A stretch of DNA of 64,000 nucleotides. It comes from Blautia sp. An81 (GTDB lineage Bacteria > Bacillota > Clostridia > Lachnospirales > Lachnospiraceae). The notes under the pieces were generated by a model, which worked only from the letters and a program-made list of their open reading frames with translations, ran no database searches and had not been told where the DNA came from. The translations under genes and the position numbers were made by a program. Below are positions 26,799-34,739 of this stretch, one piece after another. The stretch spans positions 98,046 through 162,045 of the forward strand of contig NZ_NFHH01000009.1 of assembly GCF_002161285.1 (NCBI RefSeq), read 5' to 3'. Each line of letters opens with the position of its first letter. The stretch's first letter is position 1.

Positions 26799-28544
26799 AT
26801 GGGCAAATGGAAAACAAAATTGCAGGATGGAACGATCAATATCCCTGGTTTGATTGTGAAGGTCGTATTGATCTGGTTCATTTTTTCTTTTCTGGTGTTT
26901 CCGAATGTGAATCTGATTATTCGGGTATTTTTCCAGGATGGCCATTTTTCTCTGGAAGCGGTGGAAAATATCATGAAGTCCCAAAGAGCTATCAACAGTT
27001 TGAAGAACAGCTTTATTTTGGCGGTTGCTTCCATTATTACGGTGAATATTTCCGGTATTTTAATCGTTCTGTTTACCGAATACTTCGATATTAAGGGCTC
27101 CAAGCTCCTCAGCATGGGTTTTATGACCACCCTGATCTACAGCGGGGTAGTGCTGGTAACCGGCTATAAATTTGTATATGGGGAAACGGGTATTATTACT
27201 AAAGTATTGATGCAGTTTTTTCCAGATATGAATCCACAGTGGTTTGTGGGTTTTGGGGCAGTGCTGTTTATCATGACATTTTCTGGTACATCCAATCACA
27301 TGATGTTTTTGACCAATGCGATACGGGGGCTGGATTACCATACCATTGAGGCGGCGAAAAATATGGGAGCTTCTCAGCGAACGATCCTTTTTAAGATTGT
27401 TCTGCCTACGATGATGCCCACTATTTTTGCCATCACGATCCTGACCTTTATCGCGGCGCTGAGTACGATGTCCGGTCCTCTGATCGTCGGCGGACCTGAT
27501 TTCCAGACGATCAATCCGATGATCCGGACATTCGCCAATATGACGACTTCCCGGGATATCGCGGCACTGCTGGCGATCATTCTAGGTCTTGCAACGGCGC
27601 TTTTGTTGTTTGTGATGCAGAAAATAGAGAAAAAGGGAAATTACATTTCCGTGTCTAAGACAAAAGCGAAGATGGTGAAGCAGAAGATCCAGAATCCGGT
27701 GCTGAACGTGATCGCCCATATTGTTGCCTATGTCATGTTCATCATCTACATGCTCCCGATCATCAACGTCCTTGTCTTTTCCTTTACTGATGGAATGACC
27801 ATCCGGACAGGAGTGATCCGTCCGGATTCCTTTACTCTGGAAAATTATGCAAAGCTGTTCCAGTCGTCGTCTGCATACCGTCCCTATCTGGTCAGCATCG
27901 TGTACTCTCTGCTTGCCGCGCTGATCGTCGCTGTGATCTGTATTGCGGTGGCGCGGATCGTGACAAAGCTGAAGCGCAAATGGGACAAATGGTTTGAACC
28001 GTTTATTTTGATCCCCTGGATGCTGCCGTCCACCATGATTGCGCTGGGGTTGATGATGACCTATGATGAGGCAAGGTTAAATCTTGCCAATAAGATCCTT
28101 GTGGCGACTCCGGTGATCCTTTTGGTGGCATATGTGATCATTAAGATTCCTTTCTCCTACCGGATGACCCGGGCAGCCTTTATCAGCCTGGACGGAAACA
28201 TGGAGGAAGCGGCGCAAGTGATGGGGGCGAAGCCGTTCTATACCATGAGAAAGGTGATCCTTCCGGTTATCATGCCGGTGGTGATCTCCGTCATCGTGCT
28301 GAACTTCAACAGCCTGCTGTCAGAGTATGATCTGTCCGTTTTTCTCTATCATCCGCTGTTCCAGCCGCTGGGGATTGTGATCAAAATGGCGACGGATGAG
28401 ACTGCCACCACAGAGGCGCAGGCGATGGCATTTGTGTACACGGTGGTTCTGATGATTATTTCCACGATCGCCCTGTGGCTTGGCAGATACGGGGGAATTG
28501 AGACCGTGAAAAAGTTGTTTAGAAAGAGAGGAAAGGTATCATGA
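26799..28544 (+). CDS. ABC transporter permease with two fused membrane domains
   Basis: This 581-residue membrane protein has two tandem permease domains of about six helices each. Each carries an EAA loop for ATPase docking: EAAKNMGASQRTILFKIVLP in the first half and EAAQVMGAKPFYTMRKVILP in the second. Such double permeases are known for iron, aminoethylphosphonate and AfuB-type sugar-phosphate importers. AAAGGAGG precedes the ATG. It overlaps the phosphodiesterase start by 4 bp (ATGA), which ties transport to that enzyme. Confidence 0.93.
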   Translation: MGKWKTKLQDGTINIPGLIVKVVLIWFIFSFLVFPNVNLIIRVFFQDGHFSLEAVENIMKSQRAINSLKNSFILAVASIITVNISGILIVLFTEYFDIKGSKLLSMGFMTTLIYSGVVLVTGYKFVYGETGIITKVLMQFFPDMNPQWFVGFGAVLFIMTFSGTSNHMMFLTNAIRGLDYHTIEAAKNMGASQRTILFKIVLPTMMPTIFAITILTFIAALSTMSGPLIVGGPDFQTINPMIRTFANMTTSRDIAALLAIILGLATALLLFVMQKIEKKGNYISVSKTKAKMVKQKIQNPVLNVIAHIVAYVMFIIYMLPIINVLVFSFTDGMTIRTGVIRPDSFTLENYAKLFQSSSAYRPYLVSIVYSLLAALIVAVICIAVARIVTKLKRKWDKWFEPFILIPWMLPSTMIALGLMMTYDEARLNLANKILVATPVILLVAYVIIKIPFSYRMTRAAFISLDGNMEEAAQVMGAKPFYTMRKVILPVIMPVVISVIVLNFNSLLSEYDLSVFLYHPLFQPLGIVIKMATDETATTEAQAMAFVYTVVLMIISTIALWLGRYGGIETVKKLFRKRGKVS

Positions 28545-29368
28545 AATCTTTAGGAGAGTTAAGAAAAGAAAAGGGCGTCCTGGTGGCGGCACACAGAGGA
28601 ACGTCCGGCGGAAATATTCCTCCAAATACCATTGCAGCTTTTGACCTTGCCCTGAAAGAAGGGGCAGATATCCTGGAGATGGATCTATTTAAAAGCCTGG
28701 ATGGGGAGATTTTTGTTTTCCACACAGGCACAGAACCTGCTTATCTGGATCGGCATATCAGGATTGAAAGCAGGACGTCGGAAGAAATCAGAAATCTGCG
28801 GCTTTGCAACTGTGACTTGGAAGAAACCTTCCTGAGCGTTAATTCCTTTGATGAAATCCTGGAGCACTATAAGGGAAAATGCATCATGAATCTGGATCGC
28901 TGCATCAACATCACGGAGGATGTGATGCGGGTGGTCAGAAGACACAATATGACAGATCAGATCCTTCTGAAAAGCGATACGTCGGAGAAATCCCTGAAGC
29001 TGATCGAGACCTTTGCCCCGGATGTTGCCTATATGCCGATCTTCTTTATGGAGGAGGATACGGCATCGGAAAAGATCGAGCAGATGAACATCCATTATGT
29101 GGGCGCTGAACTGGTTTTTGACAGGGAGGATGCGCCCATTGTACAGGATTCCTATCTGGAAATGATGCATAAGAAGAACAGGCTTCTGTGGGCAAATTCT
29201 TTGGTTTATTCCAGCCGCGTACCCTTGGCGGCAGGACACAGCGATGACCTCTCTTTGATGGAGGATCCGGATAAAGGCTGGGGATGGCTGGTGGAAAAGG
29301 GATTTGATATCATTCAGACGGACTGGACCAGCCACTTGGTGCACTATCTGAGAGAGAAAATTTTATAA
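28541..29368 (+). CDS. Glycerophosphodiester phosphodiesterase-family protein
   Basis: This 275-residue TIM-barrel enzyme of the GDPD family has the catalytic His18-Arg19 in AAHRGTSGG, substrate residues in PPNT (27-30), metal ligands in LEMDLF (Glu46, Asp48) and the second catalytic His61 in FVFHTG. Family members cleave glycerophosphodiesters to glycerol 3-phosphate and an alcohol. No signal peptide is seen, so it acts inside the cell after import. The ATGA overlap with the permease suggests its substrate is what the ABC system brings in. A strong terminator follows. Confidence 0.9.
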   Translation: MKSLGELRKEKGVLVAAHRGTSGGNIPPNTIAAFDLALKEGADILEMDLFKSLDGEIFVFHTGTEPAYLDRHIRIESRTSEEIRNLRLCNCDLEETFLSVNSFDEILEHYKGKCIMNLDRCINITEDVMRVVRRHNMTDQILLKSDTSEKSLKLIETFAPDVAYMPIFFMEEDTASEKIEQMNIHYVGAELVFDREDAPIVQDSYLEMMHKKNRLLWANSLVYSSRVPLAAGHSDDLSLMEDPDKGWGWLVEKGFDIIQTDWTSHLVHYLREKIL

Positions 29369-29393
29369 ATCAGAAGATTGAGAGAAAGTGGAA

Positions 29394-29426
29394 AAGCCGG
29401 CTGGTAAGTGTAGGTCGGCTTTTTTT
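29394..29426 (+). terminator. Intrinsic terminator of the ABC/phosphodiesterase operon
   Basis: AAGCCG (29394-29399) pairs with CGGCTT (29416-29421), followed by a run of seven T. Confidence 0.85.
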
Positions 29427-29496
29427 CAGCTATATACGGCGGGAAAACGGGTTCGGATCATGAAAATTGGAGATGGTTTTACAGTGAGGTGTTTGA

Positions 29497-30186
29497 ATGA
29501 GTATAGAATGGATTGGCGATTCCATCAATGACCTAAGCGTGGTTTCCATGGCTTTGCGCATGGTGCTGTCCATGGTGTGCAGCGGCGTGATCGGTCTGGA
29601 AAGAGGAAGGGCAAATCAGCCCGCAGGCATGCGTACTTACATGCTTGTGAGTTTTGGGGCGTCGATTGTGATGATTACCGGCGATTATCTGTTTAACAAA
29701 TACGGAACGGGAGATCCGGCACGGCTGGGAGCCCAGGTGGTAAGCGGCATCGGTTTCTTGGGCGCCGGAAGTATCGTGGTATCCGGAAAGTCCAGGATAC
29801 GTGGCTTGACGACAGCAGCAGGGCTTTGGACCTCGGCATGCATCGGGCTGGTCATGGGAATCGGATTTTTTGAGTGCGGAATTGCTGCCACCGCGGCAAT
29901 GTACATCATTATCGGATATTTTAAGAAAGTGGAGGACAGGATCACATTTTATGACGGCTGGTTCACAATCTATGTCAGCGTGGAGGATGCCTCCAGTCTG
30001 GCAAATCTTTATGACGGAATCAAAGAGCTTGGGATGAAGACGGGGGAGGTGCAGATTTTAGGGAAGAAACATGAGTGCAAGGAGGCGCTGGTTTCTGTGA
30101 GGAACGACGCCCATAAAGAACGGGGAGAAATTCTGTCTGCATTGGATTCCATTGGCGGGGTGGTTGCGGTTCGGTATATTTCTTGA
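29497..30186 (+). CDS. mgtC: MgtC/SapB-family membrane protein
   Basis: This 229-residue protein has four or five N-terminal helices with the family motifs GLERGR, PAGMRTYMLVS and RGLTTAAGLWTSACIG, then a soluble C-terminal ACT-like domain (about 150-229). MgtC relatives are linked to magnesium homeostasis and to control of the F-type ATPase in pathogens; here the role is unknown. Start 29497 follows a GTGAGGTG site. It has no clear partner; the next gene starts with a promoter overlapping its stop codon. Confidence 0.88.
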   Translation: MSIEWIGDSINDLSVVSMALRMVLSMVCSGVIGLERGRANQPAGMRTYMLVSFGASIVMITGDYLFNKYGTGDPARLGAQVVSGIGFLGAGSIVVSGKSRIRGLTTAAGLWTSACIGLVMGIGFFECGIAATAAMYIIIGYFKKVEDRITFYDGWFTIYVSVEDASSLANLYDGIKELGMKTGEVQILGKKHECKEALVSVRNDAHKERGEILSALDSIGGVVAVRYIS

Positions 30187-30211
30187 CTTTGTTTTTCCTC
30201 GCCGATATAAT
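30183..30211 (+). promoter_or_regulatory. Sigma-A promoter overlapping the mgtC stop codon
   Basis: TTGACT (30183-30188) covers the mgtC TGA; a 17-bp spacer and TATAAT (30206-30211) follow. The predicted transcript start is only about 11 nt before the next start codon. Confidence 0.7.
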
Positions 30212-30228
30212 GGGGCTAGGTGATGAAT

Positions 30229-30543
30229 ATGGGATTGAATAAACTCAAAACACCCGGAGCATCTACAGAAGAAATGCAGGTCGAGGATGCAGTCCAAAGG
30301 AATCCTGCGGAAGAGGAACTTCGGGGAAAGTCATATGAACATGGACTGCCGGAATATCTTCAGCAGGATCTGGATGCCTTCAAAGAAGGGTTGAAAAATG
30401 GCTCCTCCCTGATGGACTGCCTGTGGGGAGAGTTATATGGCAGTATCAACGTAGCGGAAATCAATGATGGGATCATTACGCCGGAACATGCGGATTATCT
30501 CAGACAAAAATTCTTATGGGGAGGTGGAAAGAATTCGTTATAG
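30229..30543 (+). CDS. Small acidic protein, function unknown
   Basis: This 104-residue soluble protein is rich in Glu, with a low-complexity N-terminus (PGASTEEMQVEDAVQRNPAE) and a more ordered C-terminal part (HGLPEYLQQDLDAFKEGLKNG, LWGELYGSINVAEINDG). The C-terminal segment could be a small helical domain. I choose the ATG at 30229, 6 nt after AGGTG; GTG 30220 and ATG 30223 are alternatives. No family is recognised. It converges on the Crp/Fnr gene with a 6-bp overlap. Confidence 0.6.
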   Translation: MGLNKLKTPGASTEEMQVEDAVQRNPAEEELRGKSYEHGLPEYLQQDLDAFKEGLKNGSSLMDCLWGELYGSINVAEINDGIITPEHADYLRQKFLWGGGKNSL

Positions 30544-31206
30544 TTCCACCGCCAACTCAAAATGATTCTTCCGCGTAGTGAGAAGCCCTTCCTTCTGGAG
30601 TTTCGACAATTCTGCCGACATGGCGGCGCGTTCCACGCACAGATAGTCCGCCAGCTGCTGCCTGTCATAGGGAATGTCAAAGGAAAGGCTTCCCTGGCGG
30701 ATGGATTCTGAGGAAAGATAGGACAGGAGCTTTTCGCGGGTGGTCCTCTTGCTCATGTGCGTGATCTTCTCATTGAATTGCAGTACCTTTTCCGCAAGGA
30801 CGGAAACCAGATTCCGAATCAGGCGGTTGTGATGGGTGCAGGCAGTGGGACAGACGGTCAAAAGGCGGTTGATATTCAGCATCAGGGTCTCGGAGGGGCG
30901 ACGGTTACCACGCTGATGTTCAAAACGGAACCGGGCGTTGCGGCGTAGGGTTCCGCAAAGAAGCCGCCGGCTTCGATTTTGGACATGATATTCCGGTGCC
31001 CCCCACAGATCCTCCTGGATGACAAGGACAGAGCCGGAAAGGATCAACCCCATGGAAGCGGTGCTGTCTCCAGCGTGGAAGATATATTCATCGTGATCGA
31101 AGGTCCGTATCTTTGCGTCTACGCAGTTCAGGATGGAAAGAATTTCGCCTTCGTCCATACCGGCGAAGAAGGGGCAGTGTTTTAGTACAGGCAAATATTT
31201 TTTCAA
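30538..31206 (-). CDS. Crp/Fnr-family transcriptional regulator with an internally shifted frame
   Basis: This is a 222-residue one-component regulator: N-terminal cyclic-nucleotide-binding-type beta-roll (FHAGDSTASMGLILSGSV), dimer helix and C-terminal winged helix (DRQQLADYLCVERAAMSAELSKLQKEG). A TTG start at 31206 fits AGAGGTGA; the longer frame to 31239 would cover the operator. Between about 30895 and 31004 the reading frame does not resemble the family, but frame +1 does (WGHRNIMSKIEAGGFFAEPYA). A six-C run at 30999-31004 marks one edge. Two compensating shifts, real or sequencing errors, scramble about 35 residues. Confidence 0.75.
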   Translation of the reverse strand: MKKYLPVLKHCPFFAGMDEGEILSILNCVDAKIRTFDHDEYIFHAGDSTASMGLILSGSVLVIQEDLWGAPEYHVQNRSRRLLCGTLRRNARFRFEHQRGNRRPSETLMLNINRLLTVCPTACTHHNRLIRNLVSVLAEKVLQFNEKITHMSKRTTREKLLSYLSSESIRQGSLSFDIPYDRQQLADYLCVERAAMSAELSKLQKEGLLTTRKNHFELAVEL

Positions 31207-31218
31207 GAAGGTCACCTC

Positions 31219-31261
31219 TGTTGGAAATCTAACATACATGTTGAAATCAGACTACTATAAT
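31219..31261 (+). promoter_or_regulatory. Crp/Fnr-type box and promoter of the zinc-ribbon operon
   Basis: TGTTGGAAATCTAACA (31219-31234) is a 16-bp partial palindrome of Crp/Fnr layout (TGTTnGA..TCnAACA). A TATAAT at 31256-31261 predicts a start near 31268, placing the box centre at -41.5, the class II activator position. The -35 element is poor (CATACA), as expected for an activator-dependent promoter. Confidence 0.65.
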
Positions 31262-31301
31262 AAATCCAGAAAGTCAAGGAACAAAAGGAGGATTGGTGGA
31301 A

Positions 31302-31556
31302 ATGATTTTCAGCGGATGTCAGAGCAAGGCAAAGGAAGTGACCATTGAGGAGAGAATTTGCCCTCAATGCGGCAATGTGATCGAGATTTTTTCTGTGGAC
31401 ACAGAGGTGGTCTGTGAGAAATGTGGGTTTGTGGCTTACAATGATAAGCTGAGCTGCGTGCAGTGGTGCAAATTTGCCCGCCAGTGCGTAGGGGACCAAA
31501 TGTATGAAAAAATGATGGAGACTGCTGCCCATCAGAAGGCTGCCAGATCGTCTTGA
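31302..31556 (+). CDS. Small zinc-ribbon protein
   Basis: This 84-residue protein has two CxxC pairs (CPQCG and CEKCG) forming a rubredoxin-like zinc ribbon, followed by a Cys-containing helical tail (CVQWCKFARQCVG). The extra cysteines could bind metal or act in redox chemistry. ATG 31302 has AAAGGAGG at a 9-nt spacing; a TTG at 31293 is too close. It is the first gene of a two-gene unit facing a Crp/Fnr regulator. The function is unknown; control by redox or oxygen is an inference from the regulator family. Confidence 0.7.
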   Translation: MIFSGCQSKAKEVTIEERICPQCGNVIEIFSVDTEVVCEKCGFVAYNDKLSCVQWCKFARQCVGDQMYEKMMETAAHQKAARSS

Positions 31557-31575
31557 GGATAAGGGGGAAAGTATC

Positions 31576-31854
31576 ATGAAAAAGCCTGAAATTCAGATTA
31601 CCCTGATAGACCGCAAAGGAAGTGTCGGCTGCCACAGAGGTCATAACATCGGGGATACCTGGGATTACGACACCGAAGGGGGCAAGCTCTGTCCAATGGC
31701 GATGCATACCCTGTTTCCCATGATCGACATTCTCAGGTACGGAGGGACTTTGCCGCTTTCCAGGGAGGGCGACATCCGGTTTTGCTGCCCGGATGCCGAT
31801 GTCATTAATATTTTCCGGCTTGAGGTAAAGCAGCAGAAGCCTCCTGTTTTATAA
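31576..31854 (+). CDS. TIGR04076-like small protein
   Basis: This 92-residue protein resembles the TIGR04076 family by its Gly/Cys-rich motifs: VGCHRGHNIGDTWDY, LCPMAMHTLFPMIDILRYGG and a CCPDADV segment. Members occur next to Crp/Fnr regulators and zinc-ribbon proteins in anaerobes; no biochemical role is established to my knowledge. It follows the zinc-ribbon gene by 19 bp and has a GGGGGAAAG site. Its end overlaps the convergent HxlR gene by 6 bp. Confidence 0.7.
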   Translation: MKKPEIQITLIDRKGSVGCHRGHNIGDTWDYDTEGGKLCPMAMHTLFPMIDILRYGGTLPLSREGDIRFCCPDADVINIFRLEVKQQKPPVL

Positions 31855-32181
31855 TCTGTTTTGATCTCCCCACTCGCACATCCCGTCCAGGATGGGAATC
31901 AGGGATTTGCCGCGGTCCGTCAGGCTGTATTCCACCTTGGGCGGGATCTGCGGGTATTCCTTTCGGTGGACCAGCTGGTCCGCCTCCAGTTCTTTCAGGG
32001 TGGAACTCAAAGTCTTGTAGGAGATTCCGCCGATATATTTCTTCATTTCGTTAAAACGCACGACGCCGAATTCCATCAAGGTGTAGAGAATCGTCATCTT
32101 ATATTTCCCATTGATCAGAGATAAGGTATAACTAAAACCGGTAGAACTTAAATCTTCATTGGAAATGCATCGTTTGCCCAT
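31849..32181 (-). CDS. HxlR-family winged-helix regulator
   Basis: This 110-residue protein is a complete HxlR domain: N-terminal Cys5, INGKYKMTILYTL helix, RFNEMKKYIGGISYKTLSSTLKELE recognition helix and a wing (EYPQIPPKVEYSLTDRG). HxlR proteins usually sense electrophiles or oxidants through the conserved N-terminal cysteine and regulate a neighbouring gene. The divergent neighbour is a truncated SPFH gene. The gap 32182-32326 contains repeated AGTAAGTAT/AGTGAGTAT motifs that could be its binding sites. Confidence 0.85.
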   Translation of the reverse strand: MGKRCISNEDLSSTGFSYTLSLINGKYKMTILYTLMEFGVVRFNEMKKYIGGISYKTLSSTLKELEADQLVHRKEYPQIPPKVEYSLTDRGKSLIPILDGMCEWGDQNRL

Positions 32182-32326
32182 AGTACACTCTCCTTTTAGT
32201 AAGTATATGGTATGATAGTGAGTATCGCACTTTTATGTGTGTACTTGTTTTTTGTACGGTTCTTGTTAAAATTGTAATATAGAAAACGGAAGAAGTCAAT
32301 TCCGCAAACCAAAAGGAGGATTAATT

Positions 32327-32606
32327 ATGACTTTAAGTATTCTTTTTATCATTATTATAGGAGTTTTGGTGCTATGTGTCCTTGCCTCCTGCATCCAAAT
32401 CGTCCCACAGGCATATGCTGTGATATTGGAACGCCTTGGCGCATACCGCACAACCTGGGGCACAGGGATTCATTTTAAAATACCTTTCATTGAAAGGGTA
32501 TCCAGAAGGATAAGTTTAATGGAACAGGTAGAAGATTTCCCGCCGCAGCCTGTAATCACAAAGGACAATGTAACCATGCAGATTGATACGGTAGTCTATC
32601 TTAAGG
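32327..32606 (+). pseudogene. SPFH/stomatin-like protein, 5' fragment
   Basis: The first 93 or so residues are a membrane anchor (LSILFIIIIGVLVLCVLASC) followed by the start of an SPFH domain (QIVPQAYAVILERLGAYRTTWGTGIHFKIPFIERV and DNVTMQIDTVVY). At about 32606 the similarity stops, where the left end of an IS605-type element begins; the open frame then runs on to 32710 with unrelated residues. No 3' part of the gene is present on the far side of the insertion, so there was a deletion as well. Confidence 0.8.
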
Positions 32607-32654
32607 GCAGAGTACCACGTCTGAACAACGGCTCAGGCGTGGGTGAATGCCCCG

Positions 32655-33063
32655 CTATTGTTTCTGGTTACGAATATAAGCCTCCACTGCTTGTTTTGTA
32701 CGGTCGCTAACTGTCCCGATGAAATAAGATAGGCTCCAGAAATATGGCTCCCAATAGTACTTAGATACTTGGTCCCTATGCCGTTTCCTCATCTGGCGTG
32801 ATGACGCTAAACGCATTGATAAATTCCGCCAGGTTCATTTGGGGCGGCACGTCAAACAAAATATGTATGTGGTCAGGCATGGTTTCCATAGCATGCACGG
32901 GGATATCACGGTCTTTAAAATACTGGAGTGTATATCCCTTTAACGCTTTTTCTAAATTTCCGGTAATGACTGGTTTTCTGTATTTTGTTACATGGACCAG
33001 GTGGTATTGCAGCAGGTAACAAGAGTGCCTGTTCACATAATAACCGTCTGCTCTCAGTTTCAT
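32655..33063 (-). pseudogene. tnpA: IS605-type TnpA, frameshifted
   Basis: The N-terminal part (to FINAF) has the HUH motif DHIHILFDV. At about 32808 the frame shifts: the open frame ends at TPDEETA, while another frame continues with SSRQMRKRHRDQVSKYYWEPYFWS and the catalytic tyrosine segment SLSYFIGTVSD, ending at 32655. Joining the two frames gives a full-length transposase of usual size, so the gene was functional until one indel. The element can now move only with help. Confidence 0.85.
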
Positions 33064-33160
33064 AAAATACCCTCCAAATCTCTTACAGCTGACTTCAAAC
33101 TATAGTATAATAATACTGTATTATTTAGGTAAAGCCCAGCCTAAAAGGAGGTGACAACTG

Positions 33161-34372
33161 ATGGGGATACGACGGACTTATAAAGTACAGATTGGAAGGG
33201 GCCACGGGCTGTACCCTTGGTGTGAAACCATTACCTCGCTTGCCAACAATCTTTATAATGCATGCAGGTTCCGCCAGCGCCAGCTGATTACGGCGGCCAG
33301 GAAAACTGACCGTGAATTGACAGATAACGAGAAAGGCGTCATTGCGGAATTTCTTTCAGTATTGAACTGTAACGGCCGCAGCGGGCTTCCTGCCTGCCCC
33401 AGATATGAAACGTTTGACACGGTTATGAAGCTTACTAAAAACCCGGATTATTACGCCAAGGGGCTTCCCAGGCAAAGTGCGCAGCAGGTCCTGAAGCGTT
33501 CCTGTGCAGATGTGGATAACTTTTTTGCCGCAGTGAAAGCCTGGAAGGACCGCGGATGCCCGGAAGGGGAGCGGCCAAAATTTCCTGGATATAAACGGAA
33601 AGGCGGGCATGGCGCTGTTGCCATTACCAACCAGGACTGCACTCTTAAAGAAGGCAGGGACGGAAACCTTATAGCCGGACTCCCGTTTGCGAAAAGCATG
33701 CCGCTGAAAATCGGTTTCCCTTTGGGACGCCTGAAACAGGCAGAAGTATGCCCTGATAACGGCGTGTATGTGATTGCCTTCTCTTTCGAGCTGGATTTAG
33801 AGGTACCGGTACCGGTGCATCCGGCTTCCTGGATTGCCGCCATTGATTTTGGCGTAGATAACCTTATGGCCGTCACGAATAACTGCGGGCTTCCCTGCCT
33901 GCTGTATAAGGGCGGGATCGTGAAATCCACCAACCAGGGATACAACAAACGTCTCGCGCAGATCATGCAGGAAGAGATGAAAAAACCAGGCTGCCCTAAA
34001 AACAAGGAAGGCAAGCCCTGGTTCGTCCCCACAGAAGAAAGCATGGGTATGACCCTCCGCAGGAATAATATTGTCCATGATTTCATGCACAAAGCCGCGA
34101 AACATCTTGTTTTATGGTGCGTAGAAAACCGTATCGACACCATCGTAGGAGTAAATGCTGGCTTTAAGCAGGAAGTAAACATTGGGCACATAAATAACCA
34201 GAACTTTGTCCAGATCCCGTTTGCGTACCTGCGCAGCTGTATCAAATACCTCTGCGAGGAACAGGGCATCCTGTATGTGAAGCGTGAGGAGGATTTAGAA
34301 TATGACCAGATGTCATTAGTAGAGTATATTGACCCGTTTACGGGAGAGCCGGTGAGGAAAAACAAGAAATAA
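33161..34372 (+). CDS. tnpB: TnpB-type RNA-guided nuclease homologue lacking its C-terminal end
   Basis: This 403-residue protein shows the RuvC I aspartate (Asp229 in AIDFGVDN) and RuvC II glutamate (Glu338 in GFKQEVN). TnpB proteins are RNA-guided DNA nucleases that keep the element in place. After residue 375 (VKREED) the expected zinc ribbon and RuvC III aspartate are absent; the protein ends in an unrelated EYIDPFTGEPVRKNKK tail. It is therefore probably nuclease-inactive. Start ATG follows AAGGAGG. A hairpin-rich stretch follows, where the guide RNA of such elements is normally encoded. Confidence 0.8.
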   Translation: MGIRRTYKVQIGRGHGLYPWCETITSLANNLYNACRFRQRQLITAARKTDRELTDNEKGVIAEFLSVLNCNGRSGLPACPRYETFDTVMKLTKNPDYYAKGLPRQSAQQVLKRSCADVDNFFAAVKAWKDRGCPEGERPKFPGYKRKGGHGAVAITNQDCTLKEGRDGNLIAGLPFAKSMPLKIGFPLGRLKQAEVCPDNGVYVIAFSFELDLEVPVPVHPASWIAAIDFGVDNLMAVTNNCGLPCLLYKGGIVKSTNQGYNKRLAQIMQEEMKKPGCPKNKEGKPWFVPTEESMGMTLRRNNIVHDFMHKAAKHLVLWCVENRIDTIVGVNAGFKQEVNIGHINNQNFVQIPFAYLRSCIKYLCEEQGILYVKREEDLEYDQMSLVEYIDPFTGEPVRKNKK

Positions 34373-34575
34373 ACCACTTGGAGTGGTAGTAGGAAGCCAA
34401 AGCAAACCAGCAAGCCCCTTTTGGGGCTGCGCCGGAGGAAGGAAGCACTGAATAAGCCCCTTAAGGGGTAGCTGAGGATGTGGTGCAGTTGGCAGGCCTT
34501 CAGTGCGCCTTCCGGGCGCAAGCAGGTAATAGCCCCTTATAGGGGCAGAACAAGCCACCGGCTAAGCCGGTGGTC
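34373..34575 (+). other. Hairpin-rich right end of the IS605-type element (possible omega-RNA region)
   Basis: Three hairpins share a CCCC/GGGG stem: 34413-34428, 34457-34468 and 34532-34546. Another is GCGCC/GGCGC at 34505-34519, and the terminal 34555-34573 hairpin is the cleavage-site structure. Repetition of the same stem is unusual. In TnpB elements the guide RNA covers the tnpB 3' end and the right end. Confidence 0.55.
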
Positions 34576-34739
34576 TTGACTCTGATTTTGGAGCGTTTTT
34601 CTCTAAAAATTGAAATGGGTGGAAAGCCATTTTTGCTTTCCCGCCTTGATCGCCTTTTAGCAAAGACGGATGGGACTGTCAATAGCGGCGCATTTATGTG
34701 AAATGACAGCAATGATTAACTTTGATATTATCCTTCAAA

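Larger units (their letters stand above)
32606..34576 (+). mobile_element. Decayed IS605-type element (divergent tnpA and tnpB)
   Basis: The left end hairpin CCACG-CTGA/TCAG-CGTGG is at 32615-32642. The right end hairpin CCACCGGC/GCCGGTGG is at 34555-34573. Inside are a frameshifted tnpA on the minus strand and a shortened tnpB on the plus strand, the arrangement of IS605 itself. It separates the SPFH fragment from the left part of mobile element A, and probably mediated the loss of both the SPFH 3' half and the outer end of element A. Confidence 0.75.

Noticed and set aside
33161..34372. TldR-type RNA-guided repressor
   Set aside because: There is no host gene partnership, the first two catalytic residues are kept, and the adjacent tnpA is frameshifted, so simple decay is more likely.
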